The notes: a model not told the origin generated them from the sequence alone. DNA of 64,000 nt from Tenrec ecaudatus (GCF_050624435.1 NC_134541.1:13220995-13284994); one strand, 5' to 3'; shown: positions 21,262 to 31,389, counted from the stretch's first letter. Made by a program: numbers and translations.

Positions 21262-21746
21262 TGTGGGGAGAGGTCAGATGCTTACAGACATCCTCCCCGA
21301 GGGCAGTTAGTCACCAGACTACAGGGTAGGCCTCTAGGATATGGCAGGCCTCACTCACTGCTGCTGGGGACAATAAACTATTCCTCCTTGAGGCCTGAGA
21401 CCAAGTGTTCTTACCCTACCAATAATGATCTCAATCAGTTGAGTCAGGGAACAGGCCAACCCCTCCCTGTGATGTATGTCCTCACCTGTAATTAGGGGGC
21501 TTGCATGTCCCCAGAGAAGATTAAAAGCCTGGGTTAGCATTAAAGGAGCTCTCTCCCTCCACGTGGACCATCAGCGGGGCTGAGGTGAGCATGTTACCAT
21601 TGATCGTATATGACTTCATTTATTTCAATACTTCTCTTCTATCTCTCATGCTCTCTATAACTTTACTATGATCTTTACTTATTATCGCTGTACAATTGCG
21701 CCTACCGGACCCGTAATGACGTGTTAGGGGCTGGCTTCCCCTGACA
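21262..21746 (+). repeat. Proviral 5' LTR
   Basis: It is a 485-bp repeat starting TGTGGGGAG and ending CCCCTGACA, so it has the TG...CA ends. A TATA-like 'gattaaaag' lies at 21519-21527. By eye it differs from the 3' LTR by roughly two dozen substitutions plus several gaps. Confidence 0.93.
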
Positions 21747-21748
21747 TA

Positions 21749-21769
21749 TGGTGCCCATCACGTGGGGGC
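21749..21769 (+). promoter_or_regulatory. Probable primer binding site, lysine-tRNA type
   Basis: 'tggtgcccatcacgtggggg' follows two bases after the LTR. It resembles the site complementary to the 3' end of lysine tRNA used by ERVK elements, apart from a C-to-T change and about two extra bases in the middle. Confidence 0.6.
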
Positions 21770-21895
21770 TTGTAGGAAAAGAACTCTTTTGAGTTATCTC
21801 CCGTGTAACAATTGTACGGCCTCATCGGACAGTGAGGGGGAATCAGGACTTTTTTTTGTTTGTTTATTTTTTAAGTGTTTTACTCCGAGTGAGAT

Positions 21896-23833
21896 ATGGC
21901 TCAGGCAAAGAGCAAGGACACAGAGTATGGTATCACTCTTTGCCACCTCTTGAAGAAACAAAATGTAGTGGTAAAGAATAAGAGAATGAAAGAGTTTCTT
22001 CAATTGGTAAAGAAATGTAATCCTTCTTTTCCGGAGTCGGGAACCTTTGATATGGAGATCTGGGGAAATTTAAGAAAAGCTCACAGGGAAGGACAGAGCA
22101 TACCCATGGAGACCTGGGATCTGTGGGTGCAGATTAAAGCAGAGTTGGAGCCTCTGCAGCGCGAGAGAGCAAAGAATCAAGACCAGCAGAGCAGTGAGAA
22201 ACCTCTAAGCCACGCAGACTTAAATCAGACGAGAAGCAGGCAGATGAGAAGATTTTAGGTGTAGCTGAGAAGGTAAAGTTTGAATCAGCAGATTGCAGAG
22301 TAGAAGCATCTGCCCCACCAGAGTATAGTGCAGAGAATCACAATACTATCAAGTGCTGGAGAAGAGATTAGATCCAAAGGAATGCAAATAGAGAGATTTA
22401 ACCTAGCAAGTGAGGCTGGGAAAGTGAGAGGCAAAGCACCTTTGCTCTCAGGGGTGGAGAAGAGCATAGGTCAAGAAGCAGACTTAGAATTCAGAATGGC
22501 TTATCCTGTTAGAATTATAGACAGGGAGCCCGAGGAGCAGCACCCCAAAGGGAGTCAAGAAAGACGATATACTGCCTTTCCCTTTAAGCTACTGAAAGAT
22601 CTCAAGCAAGCAGTATCTAGTTATGATCCAGATTCATCATTTGTAATTGGTATGGTCAAGTATATGGCAGATATGGAAAACTGGATCCCGGCAGACTGGA
22701 AAGCTTTGATGAAAGTGTGCCTTTCCCCTTCAGAATCTTTGCAATATCAAATGCTGTGGAAGGAAGCAGCCCTTGCACAAGCTCGGAAGAATGCTGAGGA
22801 TGGGATAGATATAAGAATCCATCAATTGCTAGGAGATGAGAATTATATCACAGTTGAGTCTCAACTACAGTTTACTGAACAGACAATAGGACAGATACGT
22901 GAAGTTTGCTTAAGTGCCTGGGAAAAGATCATTCCAGCAGAAGAGAGAAAGCCGAGTAACATGGCTATAAGACAACGGAATGATGAGCCTTATGCTGACT
23001 TTGTGTCCTGACTAGAAGATGCTATTTCCAAATGTGTGAAGAATGTCCAGGCAGTAAGAGACCTAGTGCATAAGCTATCTTATGATTTCTCTAATAAGCA
23101 CTGTAAAAATGCCTTGCGTCCCTACAGGGAACAGGGCACGTTGCTGGATTATTTTAAGATATACAGGAATGTAGAGGCAGAGGAATACAAGGTAGACCTC
23201 ATGGCAGCGGCCTTGGCAAATTATATTAGACCTAGAAGAGAGTGCTTCAGTTGCGGAAAGACAGGTCATCTGCAAAGAGAGTACAGACAGCACAGGCCGA
23301 TCAGCCTGGCCGTGAAAAGCAAACTGAGGCCTTCTCCAGAGCATGGGCCAGGGCCACCTAATTCTGGTTTAAAAGAACCTGAACTCTGCTCCCGCTATAG
23401 GAAGGGAACTCATTGTGCAAGCCAATGTCGTTCAAAATTCAACAGTGAAGGGTTGCCATTCGCAAAGCCTTCCCTGCTGGAAAATAGAGGCAGGAGCTTG
23501 ATACAGACCCCACCCAGCAGAACATGGGAGGCAAGGTGTTTGCCCGTAAAGATCTTAAAGAGAAACTGCAGGCACCCCCCAATCTCACAGCAGGAGACCA
23601 GACCTAGGGAAACAGGCAGAACTCCAGCCCCTGTTTTGGCTGCTATAACCTTGATTAACCAAGAGAAGGCTCAGGAGCCCTCACAGCAGTTTGCTGATGC
23701 TAAAGAACAGGAGCCTCTTATTGAAAGAGTAATACAGTTTTTGTCAGGAAGTTTTAACCTAAGTACCCAAGAAATTAAAGTTGATACTGAAGTTGATCAG
23801 AGTTGTGAAGTAAAGTCAAAAAGCTGTAATTGA
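21896..23833 (+). pseudogene. gag: Decayed gag (matrix, capsid, nucleocapsid)
   Basis: The coding trace lies mostly in one frame. The matrix-like part is 21896-22258 (ATG start, about 120 residues; helical, basic stretch LLKKQNVVVKNKRMKEFLQL). A poorly open linker with several stops (22256-22330) suggests frame damage. The capsid part is 22328-23011 and continues past a TGA at 23009-23011 into 23036-23833. The TGA sits inside the major homology region, between DEPYADFVS and LEDAI. Two zinc-knuckle-like boxes follow near 23250 (CFSCGKTGHLQREYR) and 23385 (CSRYRKGTHCASQC). Each has lost one of its metal-binding cysteines to tyrosine. In a working virus gag forms the inner shell; here it cannot. 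Confidence 0.88.
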
Positions 23834-23835
23834 AT

Positions 23836-24167
23836 CAGAAATTATTAAGAGTGGCAATTGGGCTTCGCTACTTAAAAGAACTATGGGATGTTTATCAGGA
23901 AAGTCTAATGTCAATTCTCAAGGTGTTCTGATTGTTGCTGGAATTATTGAACAAGATTATGAAAAAGTTAAGGCAGTGACGAATTCTGATATATCATGGT
24001 TTAAAAAAGAAGATCGTTTAAGTCAATTTTTGCTTCCTTGCATTCTTAGAGTAAAAATGTATGTCTATCAGGAAAGAGTACTTGAGAAGTTTGACCACCC
24101 TTTAAAATCAAGGGGTCTTTTGGAATGTTGTTGTGTGGAAACAACAGCGCCCCCACAGGGAATTTAG
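23836..24167 (+). pseudogene. pro: dUTPase-like part of the protease region, remnant
   Basis: The 94-codon frame at 23883-24167 contains GVLIVAGIIEQDYEKVKAV, which resembles the conserved 'G-I/V-I-D-x-D-Y' motif of the dUTPase carried in betaretroviral pro. The acidic position before the tyrosine is kept. It is shifted in frame relative to gag, as in betaretroviruses, but no aspartyl-protease DTGA-type motif was recognised. Confidence is moderate because the match is one motif. Confidence 0.55.
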
Positions 24168-24656
24168 AAATTGAAGAGAAAAGGATTTTAAACTTTGGCT
24201 GTAGGGTCATTTCCTTAGGTCATTCAGGAGGACCTAAGACCCTCCCATTAACTGCCCCTTAATCCAACTTGGTAAGAATGAATGAAGTTAACCAAGAGAC
24301 ACGATTGCAAGATTGTAAAACCATACAGTGTAAGAAGCCTGAAGGGCAAAGCGGCTTAATTGAACCTATAACCTTATTGGTAAACTTGGAGAAAAAAATA
24401 TCTGTTTGGTAAGTTACTTAAAGAACAGCTGAACAAATTTATTAAGATTTTTTTCAGTCTTTCAAAGTATGATAAGAAGTTCTCCGAATCAGTCAGCTCT
24501 CTTAATTCTCTGAGAGCTGAGAGCTAACGTTTACATAACAATGAAGGCTATCTAACTAACCCTTATACTGAGTCAAAGCCTAGCAAGTCAACTGAGACTG
24601 CTAGCAGTGCTTTGAAATCTGAATAGTCAAAACAGAAGGACGAGAAGAGGAATCTT
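24168..24656 (+). other. Proviral stretch without coding trace; site of the pol deletion
   Basis: No open frame longer than a few dozen codons. No reverse transcriptase (YxDD), RNase H or integrase (HHCC, DDE) motif is seen anywhere between the dUTPase remnant and env, so the deletion junction should lie here. Confidence 0.6.
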
Positions 24657-25245
24657 ATGTGTGACAAAGTTCATTTTGTCATTTTAACCAAAAATTTTCT
24701 CTCATTATTAAAAGCTTGTAATAAAATTATGGAAGATAAACACGTTTTCAATTCTACAGAGAAAATTGATCCTAAGAAATCCAAAGATGATGGAAACCGC
24801 ATTTGGGATCCAGGTCCATTCACCTGGAGAAAGGGCGATGCATTTATGTTTTTACAGAATAAAAATGATGGACTCCCTTTAAAAGGCTGCAACCACGTTT
24901 GGAGAAAGATGGACAAGGAAGAGATGGAGAAGCCACCCAATATTAATCATAATTCCTTTTTCAGGTTAATGACACCCCGACGAGAGGGGCTATTTGTTTA
25001 TATTTTCACAGGCAAAGGAGATAGGCAGATTTCTCTTCAGCCAGCAAGGCCCAGAAGAAAGCAGGGAAGCGAATGTGTTACCTGGCCCCCCTGTCCCGTT
25101 ACTGAAGTTATCCAAAATGTCAAGAAGACCTCGCAGATTCCTGAGAATGGCGATTGCTGACTGCTGAGATATTTCTTCCATTGCTGACGCTCTCTAAGAG
25201 AAACTCTGGGACTCTATCATAACTGAACATTTTATACAATAGTGA
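24657..25245 (+). pseudogene. End of pol and/or start of env, disrupted
   Basis: A 167-codon frame (24657-25160) has no assigned domain. Tryptophan- and basic-rich phrases such as RIWDPGPFTWRKGDAF may be a decayed integrase C-terminus or env leader; I cannot decide. Its 3' part (about 25104-25245), read in a second frame, gives VTEV followed by RRPRRFLRMAIADC. That is a surface/transmembrane cleavage site with the start of a fusion peptide, duplicated 360 bases further on. Confidence 0.5.
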
Positions 25246-26216
25246 CTGGACTATTACTGCAGACTTTTGCTGAAAGGTCAAGATTTTGGAATGAAACTGC
25301 TCGCAGTGCCACTTGCCGCAATTGTAAACTGTTCACTTGCATTAACCATGCTCTGCTTGTAAACCTTTCGAAAGACAGCATCCTCATCCTGAAGAGCAGG
25401 ATGGGGGTGTGGATCCCGGTGGAGATGAAGCGCAGATGGGAGAGCAGTCCGGAATCGTCCTTCTTGATGCAAGCGGTGTCGGAGATGCTGAGAAGACCTC
25501 GCCGACTCGTGGGAATGCTGATTGCAGCTATAATCAGATTCATAGCCATTGCCACCACTGCTGCCTTCCCTGGGAGTACTCTACGAGAGTTCATCAAGAC
25601 TGAACATTTCGTGCAGAAGTGGCAAGTGGACTCGCATCAGCTCTGGGCCACTCAGGCAAAGGTGGACAATGAACTGGGGGGGAAAGTAGCGGAGCTGCAG
25701 CAAACTATCCAGTGGTTGGGAGATCAAATCATGGACTTGCAACATCAGTTGATGCTGAAATGTGATTGGAATGTGACTGACTTCTGTATAACCCCTTATC
25801 CTTATAATAAGACATTGCATGATTGGGATTTGATTAGGAAACATTTGCAAGGGTTTAAGATAAACATTTCATTGGATGTTGATCAGCTTAAAAAGGATAT
25901 TTTCTATACATTCAAAGACAAGCTTGAGGCATCTCCTGGCTATGATGTAACAGACAAGCTTGAGGCATCTCCTGGCTATGATGTAACCAAGCAGTTGGTG
26001 AGTGGCATGGAAGGGTTGGACCGGTGAGCTCGGGTGCAAAGTATCTCACATAGCTTAAGTTCCAGTCTGACTGTGTTGTTTATCATCATAATTGTGATTC
26101 TCGCAGTCTCCTGTCGCTTCTATAGGAAGCTGAGAGATATGAAGAGAGACCATGTTGCCTCCGTTGCACTATTGAATCTTAAACGTAATGCAGAGAGGGG
26201 GAATGTGGGATACTAA
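25242..26216 (+). pseudogene. env: Decayed env: C-terminal surface part and transmembrane subunit
   Basis: Frame one (25242-26027) starts with the C-terminal end of the surface subunit, including a CRNC motif and several N-x-S/T sites. A basic cleavage site RRPRR lies at residues 84-88, followed by a hydrophobic fusion-peptide-like stretch (89-112), a heptad-rich helix (about 135-170) and CDWNVTDFC. A 12-residue segment is tandemly duplicated near the end. A TGA at 26025-26027 stops it, but the same frame continues to 26216 with a membrane span (SLTVLFIIIIVILAVSC) and a basic tail. This is the ERVK-type env layout. There is no signal peptide or receptor-binding half and no complete frame, so no functional envelope. 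Confidence 0.87.
25917..25988 (+). repeat. 36-bp in-frame tandem duplication in env
   Basis: Two 36-base units (25917-25952, 25953-25988) differ only at the last base. Each codes for DKLEASPGYDVT. Confidence 0.97.
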
Positions 26217-26677
26217 CACTGTAGGGAAATAAAACTGGGACTTATTCCCTGACTTGAACGGAGGGAATCTGGAAGACGAGAAGTCCACGGCTGGAAGACT
26301 GCCACTGTGGTAGTTGGGGATTCAGTCCAGGTGCATGTTCCTGCGGGTGTCTAAGTTTTCCACCATCTCTCCCTTAAAGATGTGCTGCAGAGTGAGCACA
26401 TGGTTGATTCATTCTCCCTATGGAAGCAGACAATCCTATTTGGCTCTATTTTCTTCCCGCAGAGGCATCCAGCCCCTCTCATACCTTCCTCCAATAGCAG
26501 ATGGGCATAGGGGGACTTTATCCTGCATGCCTGGATTCAAAATGTTTCTATTAAGCCTGAATTTTTGGCTGTATTAATTGGATCATGAAGTTTTGCCTTG
26601 ACAGCTTTTAATGTATAGAAAATAACCATGTCACCTATGTGACTTTTGAATTTTATATATAAGATAAAAGGGGGACT
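26217..26677 (+). other. Proviral 3' untranslated segment and purine tract
   Basis: No coding trace. It ends in a purine-rich tract 'aagataaaagggggac' directly before the 3' LTR, fitting the plus-strand primer site. Confidence 0.7.
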
Positions 26678-27157
26678 TGTGGGGAGAGGTCAGATGCTTA
26701 CAGACATCCTCCCCGAGGGCAGTTAGTCACTAGACTACAGGGTAGGCCTCTAGGATATGGCAGGCCTCACTCACTGCTACTGGGGACAATAAACTATTCC
26801 TCCTTGAGGCCTGAGACCAAGTGTTCTCACCCTACCAATAATGATCTCTATCAGATGAGTTAGTGAACAGGCCAATTCCTCCCTGTTATGTAGTACTCAC
26901 CTGTAATTAGGGGCTTGCATGTGTCCCCCCCCCCCCCCCCCGAGAAGATAAAAAGCCTGGGCTAACATTAAAAGAGGAGGCTTTCTCCCTCCACGTGGAG
27001 CATGCTACCATGAATCGTATATGACTTCATTTATTTCAATACTTCACTTCTATCTCTCATGCTCTCTATAACTTTACTATGATCTTTACTTATTGTCGCT
27101 GTACAATTGCACCTACCGGACCCATAATGATGTATTAGGGGCTGGCTTCCCCTGACA
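26678..27157 (+). repeat. Proviral 3' LTR
   Basis: 480 bp, TGTGGGGAG to CCCCTGACA. Relative to the 5' LTR it has a 16-17 base C run (about 26926-26941), lacks about 21 bases near 27000, and carries a better TATA-like box 'gataaaaag' (26947-26955). Confidence 0.93.
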
Positions 27158-27163
27158 CCCTAC

Positions 27164-27377
27164 TATCAGCTAGGTGGTTCCCTTGATGCTGATCTTGAAC
27201 CAGACTCCAGGGTGGGCAGGTGACCAGGGCTGGCCAACTGGCACGCTCCATTGCCTCAGGCACAGTGATTGGTTCAGGAATGGACATGTAACTTAAGCCA
27301 GGCCCATGAGACTGATGGTAAACACTCTGTTTAGCTCTGAAGGTAGAAGCTTGGACCCTCTGGTGATGGGTGTAGAG
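27164..27377. other. No gene recognised; short unique stretch
   Basis: Sequence between the provirus and a SPIN copy; nothing recognised. Confidence 0.4.
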
Positions 27378-27598
27378 CAGTGGTTCCCAACCTTCCTAAT
27401 GCCAGGACTCTTTCATACAGTTCCTCATGTGGTGGTGACCCCCAACCATAACATTATTTTCGTTGCTACTTTATCATTGTCATTTTGCTGTTATGAATCG
27501 TCATGTAAATATCTGATATGCAGGATGTGTTAGGAGACCGCTGTGAAAGGGTTGTTCGACCCCCCAAAGGGGTCACCACCCACAGGTTGAGAACCCAC
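27378..27598 (-). mobile_element. SPIN-type hAT element, longer subtype
   Basis: It is in the opposite orientation to the copy at 1496: 'cagtggttcccaaccttcctaatgcc' ... 'aaaggggtcaccacccacaggttgagaac'. It carries an extra internal block 'catgtaaatatctgatatgcaggatg' that the other six copies lack. The right terminus is altered and no 8-bp duplication is clear. Confidence 0.85.
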
Positions 27599-29274
27599 AG
27601 GAAAGCAGGGCTAAGACACAGAGAGACATTGAATGCTGAGAATAGGACATGCCTGAATCCAGCTATGCCTGAAGCTGTCACGTTGCCCCGTGTCCGGCCA
27701 TTATAGTCAGTTAAGCCGTCAAATTCCCCTTTCTGCTTACGCCAGCTTGAGTTGAAAGTCCTGACTAATACAGTGTGATAAGAGAGTCATGCTCTAGTGA
27801 GAGGACATTGTACGAAAGAAACCCTGAGATCGGGTCACCTGCTGGTGACAACAGCCAGCCATTGCAAAGCCTATGTATGGAGTGGCTGTTCTCTGACCCA
27901 AGGGCTTGCCATGGGCTGGAATGCAGCCGGCTGGTTGGGGTCGTTGATAAAGGATGTCAAGGTGTGAGAAGAAAGCTGGGCTGGGAACTCTTGTTACGTC
28001 TTTTTTTTTGGGGGGTGGGGGTAGGATACATTCTTCCACTGCTGTTCCCTGCATCAGTGTTTGCACAGGGCCACAGTCCCTTAGGAGGATGAGCGTCTGT
28101 AATGTAGAAATCCTCCACAGGTTGAAAGTGATCAGGTGCAGACATTGGCTATTACGTAACGTCCTTGGAAAGGTTGCGGGCAGCATTCCATTCGCAGGAA
28201 ACTTGGTCTTTCCTGGTGGAACAACAGAATATCCACAGCCTGTGGGCTGAAGATTGTAACTATGTCTGTCAGGTCAAGGTTTGGCAACAAATACGTTACA
28301 TTCAGGTGAGGTCAAGTCAGGTCTTCCTACCAAATAAATGTTGATCAAGCGTTTGCTTTTCGGTGTTCCTTTGGATTTTATATCGCTAAGAGATTGTAGA
28401 TTATGTGGTAGCAAAGTACATGTTTGAAAACTGGGAATGACTTAAACAGGCATCCTTAGGAAAACAGGTTTTCAAGGCGTAGTGATGTGATAAAACCCTG
28501 CAGGGCGGTGACAAGGAGTAAATTTGAGCACCATGTGCCAGTATGCAAGAAAGCAAGTAGCAAAAAGAAAGTGGCAGAACGTATATTCCTTATTAGCTAG
28601 GCTAAACCAGATTATGCTACAGTAACAAAAAGCCCCCTACACCTCAGAGGTTTAAACAAAGTTTCCTTTACAAATTTCTCATTCATGCTGCTTGCTCTTC
28701 CCAGGCCAGTGAGTGAGGGGGCTCTATGCGGAGTGTGGGAGAACTCCCAGAGCTGGCTTTGAAAGCTGCTGCCAGAAACTGTGTTCCTGTCCAGTCTCTG
28801 CTTCCCATAAAAGGCACCAGGGAATCAAGGCTGCCATGGGTCACCACACAGTCGAGGAGCTCCTGGGGCTGGTTACACTCCGTGCCAGGGCTCCCGGGAC
28901 CTGGGGAGCAATTACGAACATGTGATTGATCTTTTATCTGTTTACTGACTCTGGGACTTTGAACTGAGATCCTCTCTCACGGGTACTGATTAGTGTTTAT
29001 GGATTGTATAATAACTTCCACGGGTGGCTGCCTGGAGCCTTCTCTAGCAGAGAGGCGGGAAGGGATAATGTCCTGATGAGTTTTGCATTCGGCTGTGGAG
29101 TCTTTTCCTTCTGCATCTGCTTTGCACGTACGTGGGGACCAGCACAGGGGCCTCATTCATACTTTCTTGGAGGGCACGCCCGGAACCTGCCTTTCTCTTA
29201 GCCACTCCCTTTCTCTGCAATTCCCCATGTCTCCTGTGGCCCCTTAAGGGGGAAAAATAGTCAGGATTATAACC
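27599..29274. other. No gene recognised; mostly unique intergenic DNA
   Basis: Around 28600-28700 'taaaccagattatgctacagtaacaaaaagcccc ... ctcagaggtttaaac' looks like an ancient interspersed repeat I cannot name. The G/T-rich run at 27999-28024 inflates overlapping open frames (up to 130 codons, both strands), which I regard as chance. Confidence 0.4.
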
Positions 29275-29345
29275 GTTTCCCTTGATTGAATGTCTGCTGC
29301 ACGCCAGGCACTTCTATAGATAGTATTTCAAACCCAAATAACAAC
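29275..29345 (-). repeat. MIR fragment, antisense
   Basis: 'gattgaatgtctgctgcacgccaggcacttctatagatagtatttca' is the antisense MIR end. Confidence 0.5.
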
Positions 29346-29374
29346 TCCTTGGAGTAGAGACCGACCGTGTGACC

Positions 29375-29552
29375 CAAAGATGCGGTCACATGATCTCACT
29401 GCTGATTCATAGGGAGCCCTGTGAGCTTCCAAGACTGCAACTGTTTAGGAGCAGAACACCCATGTCTTTCTCTCCAGGAGCTGCTGCTGGTTTCGAACCG
29501 CAGACCAAGTGGATTGAAGGCCAACCCATAACCACCACACCACCCAGCCTTC
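29375..29552 (-). repeat. AfroSINE, antisense
   Basis: 'gcttccaagactgcaactgtttaggagcagaaca' and 'tggtttcgaaccgcagacc' followed by 'ggccaacccataaccaccacaccaccca'. Confidence 0.82.
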
Positions 29553-29849
29553 TGGTCAGTGACCAGATCAGGGGCAGGTGTCCTCCGACCTCACACCTGA
29601 CTCTTTCTGGTGAGTCCACTGCCCTCAGGCAGGCTGGCTTCTACATTCCCTTCCAGAACATCTGGAATCCACAGCACCAGCCACCGGAGTCTGAGTCCTG
29701 CAGGTGTTCACGGCAACGGTGTGGATACAGACCCACGACCCGTTTTCCAAACTGGGTGGCCAAGACTGAAACAAAATCCTTGCTGACCTGGAACTCTGGT
29801 CTTGCGACCGGACACAGGAAATGAGTAAATAAAGTGTATACGTGTCCTG

Positions 29850-30110
29850 CGTCGTCCTCATTCTCATGGTGATGCGTGATGCCGCTGTTGCAGCCACCGT
29901 GTCAGTCCATCTGCCCCTCCACTTTGCCAAGCACGAAGTCCTTCCCCAGGGACTGGTCTCTCTCTTGACAACACGTCCAAAGGACGTGAGCCAAAGTCAC
30001 GCTTCCTTGATTCTAAGGGAGCATCCTGGCTGTCCTTCTGAGACGGATTTGTTGATTCTCCTGGCAGTCCGAGGCCTATGAATTATCTTTGCCAGCACTA
30101 ATACAAATGC
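29850..30110 (-). mobile_element. RTE-type LINE fragment, antisense
   Basis: The same RTE C-terminal DNA as at 20.1 kb: 'gccgctgttgcagccaccgtgtcagtccatctgcccc', 'ccagggactggtctctctcttgacaaca' and 'aagggagcatcctggctg'. The reverse strand codes a broken WTDTVAATAASRITM-like stretch, typical of the end of the RTE ORF. Confidence 0.75.
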
Positions 30111-30194
30111 CACGATACTTTCTCCAGTCTTCCTTCAGTACACATGTATGTGTCATGTTGTTGGATGCAGCCTGGCGCTAATCAACTTACAGCC

Positions 30195-30252
30195 ATTTTC
30201 TGTGACAGAGCAGAGTCGCCCCGGAGTGTTTTCCAAGCTGTAATCTTTACAG
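30195..30252 (-). repeat. AfroSINE middle fragment, antisense
   Basis: 'cagagcagagtcgccccggagtgttttccaagctgtaatctttacagg' is the antisense AfroSINE middle, cut off by the sense copy that follows. Confidence 0.6.
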
Positions 30253-30445
30253 GAGGGTCCTGGTGGCACCGTGGTGAAGCCCTGGGCTGCTAACCCCAAG
30301 ACTTGCAATTTACATCCACCAGCTGCTTTGAGGGAGAAATGAGCAAGCGAACCAGCTCCCTTAGAGATCTCAGCGTCGGAAACCTTCAGGGGCAACTCTG
30401 CTTTCTCCCGTGGGCTCAAGATGAGTCAGAATCAACTCTTTCATC
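30253..30445 (+). repeat. AfroSINE, near full length, sense
   Basis: 'gggtcctggtggcaccgtggtgaagccctgggctgctaacc', 'tccaccagctgctttgagggagaaatg' and the tail 'atgagtcagaatcaactc'. It lies against an antisense fragment. Confidence 0.87.
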
Positions 30446-30588
30446 AGCCTGCAATAAAACACCTTTACAGGGACAGATCGCCAGGTCTTGCTTCCGCTGA
30501 GCCACAGGTGGGTTTGAATAGACCGACCTTCCTTGCAGATATAAACTGAATGTGGGGCCTCCAGGACTCTTTTACTGTCATGTTGTCT

Positions 30589-30762
30589 GGCTCACTCCCT
30601 GCCATCAAGTCGAGCGACCCTATAGGACAGGGTCGAACTGCCCCTGTGGCTTCTGAGACTGTAACTCTTTATGGGAGTAGAAAGCCTCATCTTTCCCCAG
30701 GCATGGCTGGGGGTTTTGAGCTGCTGGCCTTGGGGTTAGCAGCCCAATGTAAAAGCCACCAG
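30589..30762 (-). repeat. AfroSINE, near full length, antisense
   Basis: 'ccctgccatcaagtcgagcgaccctataggacagggtcgaactgcccctgtgg' and the head complement 'cagcccaatgtaaaagccaccag'. Confidence 0.87.
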
Positions 30763-30964
30763 AGAAGGTGAAAGGTTGTTGGAAGAAAAACAGAGTTGTG
30801 TGAAGGGGAGTCCCACCCCCGGGGAGAGAAGCTCTCTGAGCAGAAACCTCAATGCAATGAACCTGACTGACTGAAGAGCTGCGTGAACTGTTTGATGAGC
30901 TGAGAACTGGATTCAGGGATGAATAGCGAGTGTGGAAGGAGGCTTTTGAGGCAGGGACCTTGTG

Positions 30965-31062
30965 GCCGGCCCTGTGCTGATCTTACAATTTCCTAATCTC
31001 AAGAGTGCCATTTTACAGATGGGGACACAGCGGCTCACAAAGATGAAGAGAGGGGTTTCAGA
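30965..31062 (-). repeat. MIR fragment, antisense
   Basis: 'ccattttacagatggggacacagcggctcacaaagatgaagag' is the antisense MIR core. Confidence 0.6.
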
Positions 31063-31069
31063 AGATGGA

Positions 31070-31185
31070 ATCCTAAAAAGAAAGCCTCACTTGACGCCTT
31101 TCTCCCGATGAGCACCTGGTAGTTTCAACTGCTGACCTGCAGTGAGCAGCTCACCGCCTAACTACTGTGCTATCAGCCTCCTGGC
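31070..31185 (-). repeat. AfroSINE head part, antisense
   Basis: 'ctttctcccgatgagcacctggtagtttcaactgctgacc' followed by 'gagcagctcaccgcctaactactg'. Confidence 0.72.
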
Positions 31186-31197
31186 CAGACCCTAGAG

Positions 31198-31389
31198 TTG
31201 TGGTTCTCAACCTGTGGGTCGCGACCCCTTTGGGGGTTGAACGACCCTTTTCACAGGGTCACCCATTTCATCACAGTAGCAAAATGACAGTGATGACGTA
31301 GCAACAAAAATAATTTTAAGGTTGGGGGGTCCCCACAACATGGGGAACTGTGTGGAAGGTTGCGGCATGAGGAAGGTTGAGAACCATTG
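31198..31389 (+). mobile_element. SPIN-type hAT element with 8-bp target duplication
   Basis: Terminal inverted repeats 'ttgtggttctcaacc' and 'ggttgagaaccattg'. The flanking octamers are ccctagag (31190-31197) and ccctatag (31390-31397), one mismatch, the expected hAT length. Confidence 0.92.

Larger units (their letters stand above)
21256..27163 (+). mobile_element. Betaretrovirus-like (ERVK-type) provirus with target duplications
   Basis: A complete insertion of 5896 bp (21262-27157) is bounded by two LTRs and by 6-bp direct repeats, ccttac at 21256-21261 and ccctac at 27158-27163 (one mismatch). Six bases is the usual length for class II elements. Internal order is primer site, gag, dUTPase region, a short disrupted stretch, env, purine tract. 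It is about 2-4 kb shorter than typical betaretroviruses because the reverse transcriptase, RNase H and integrase core are absent. Stops and frameshifts interrupt every gene, so this is a dead genomic copy. Confidence 0.93.
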
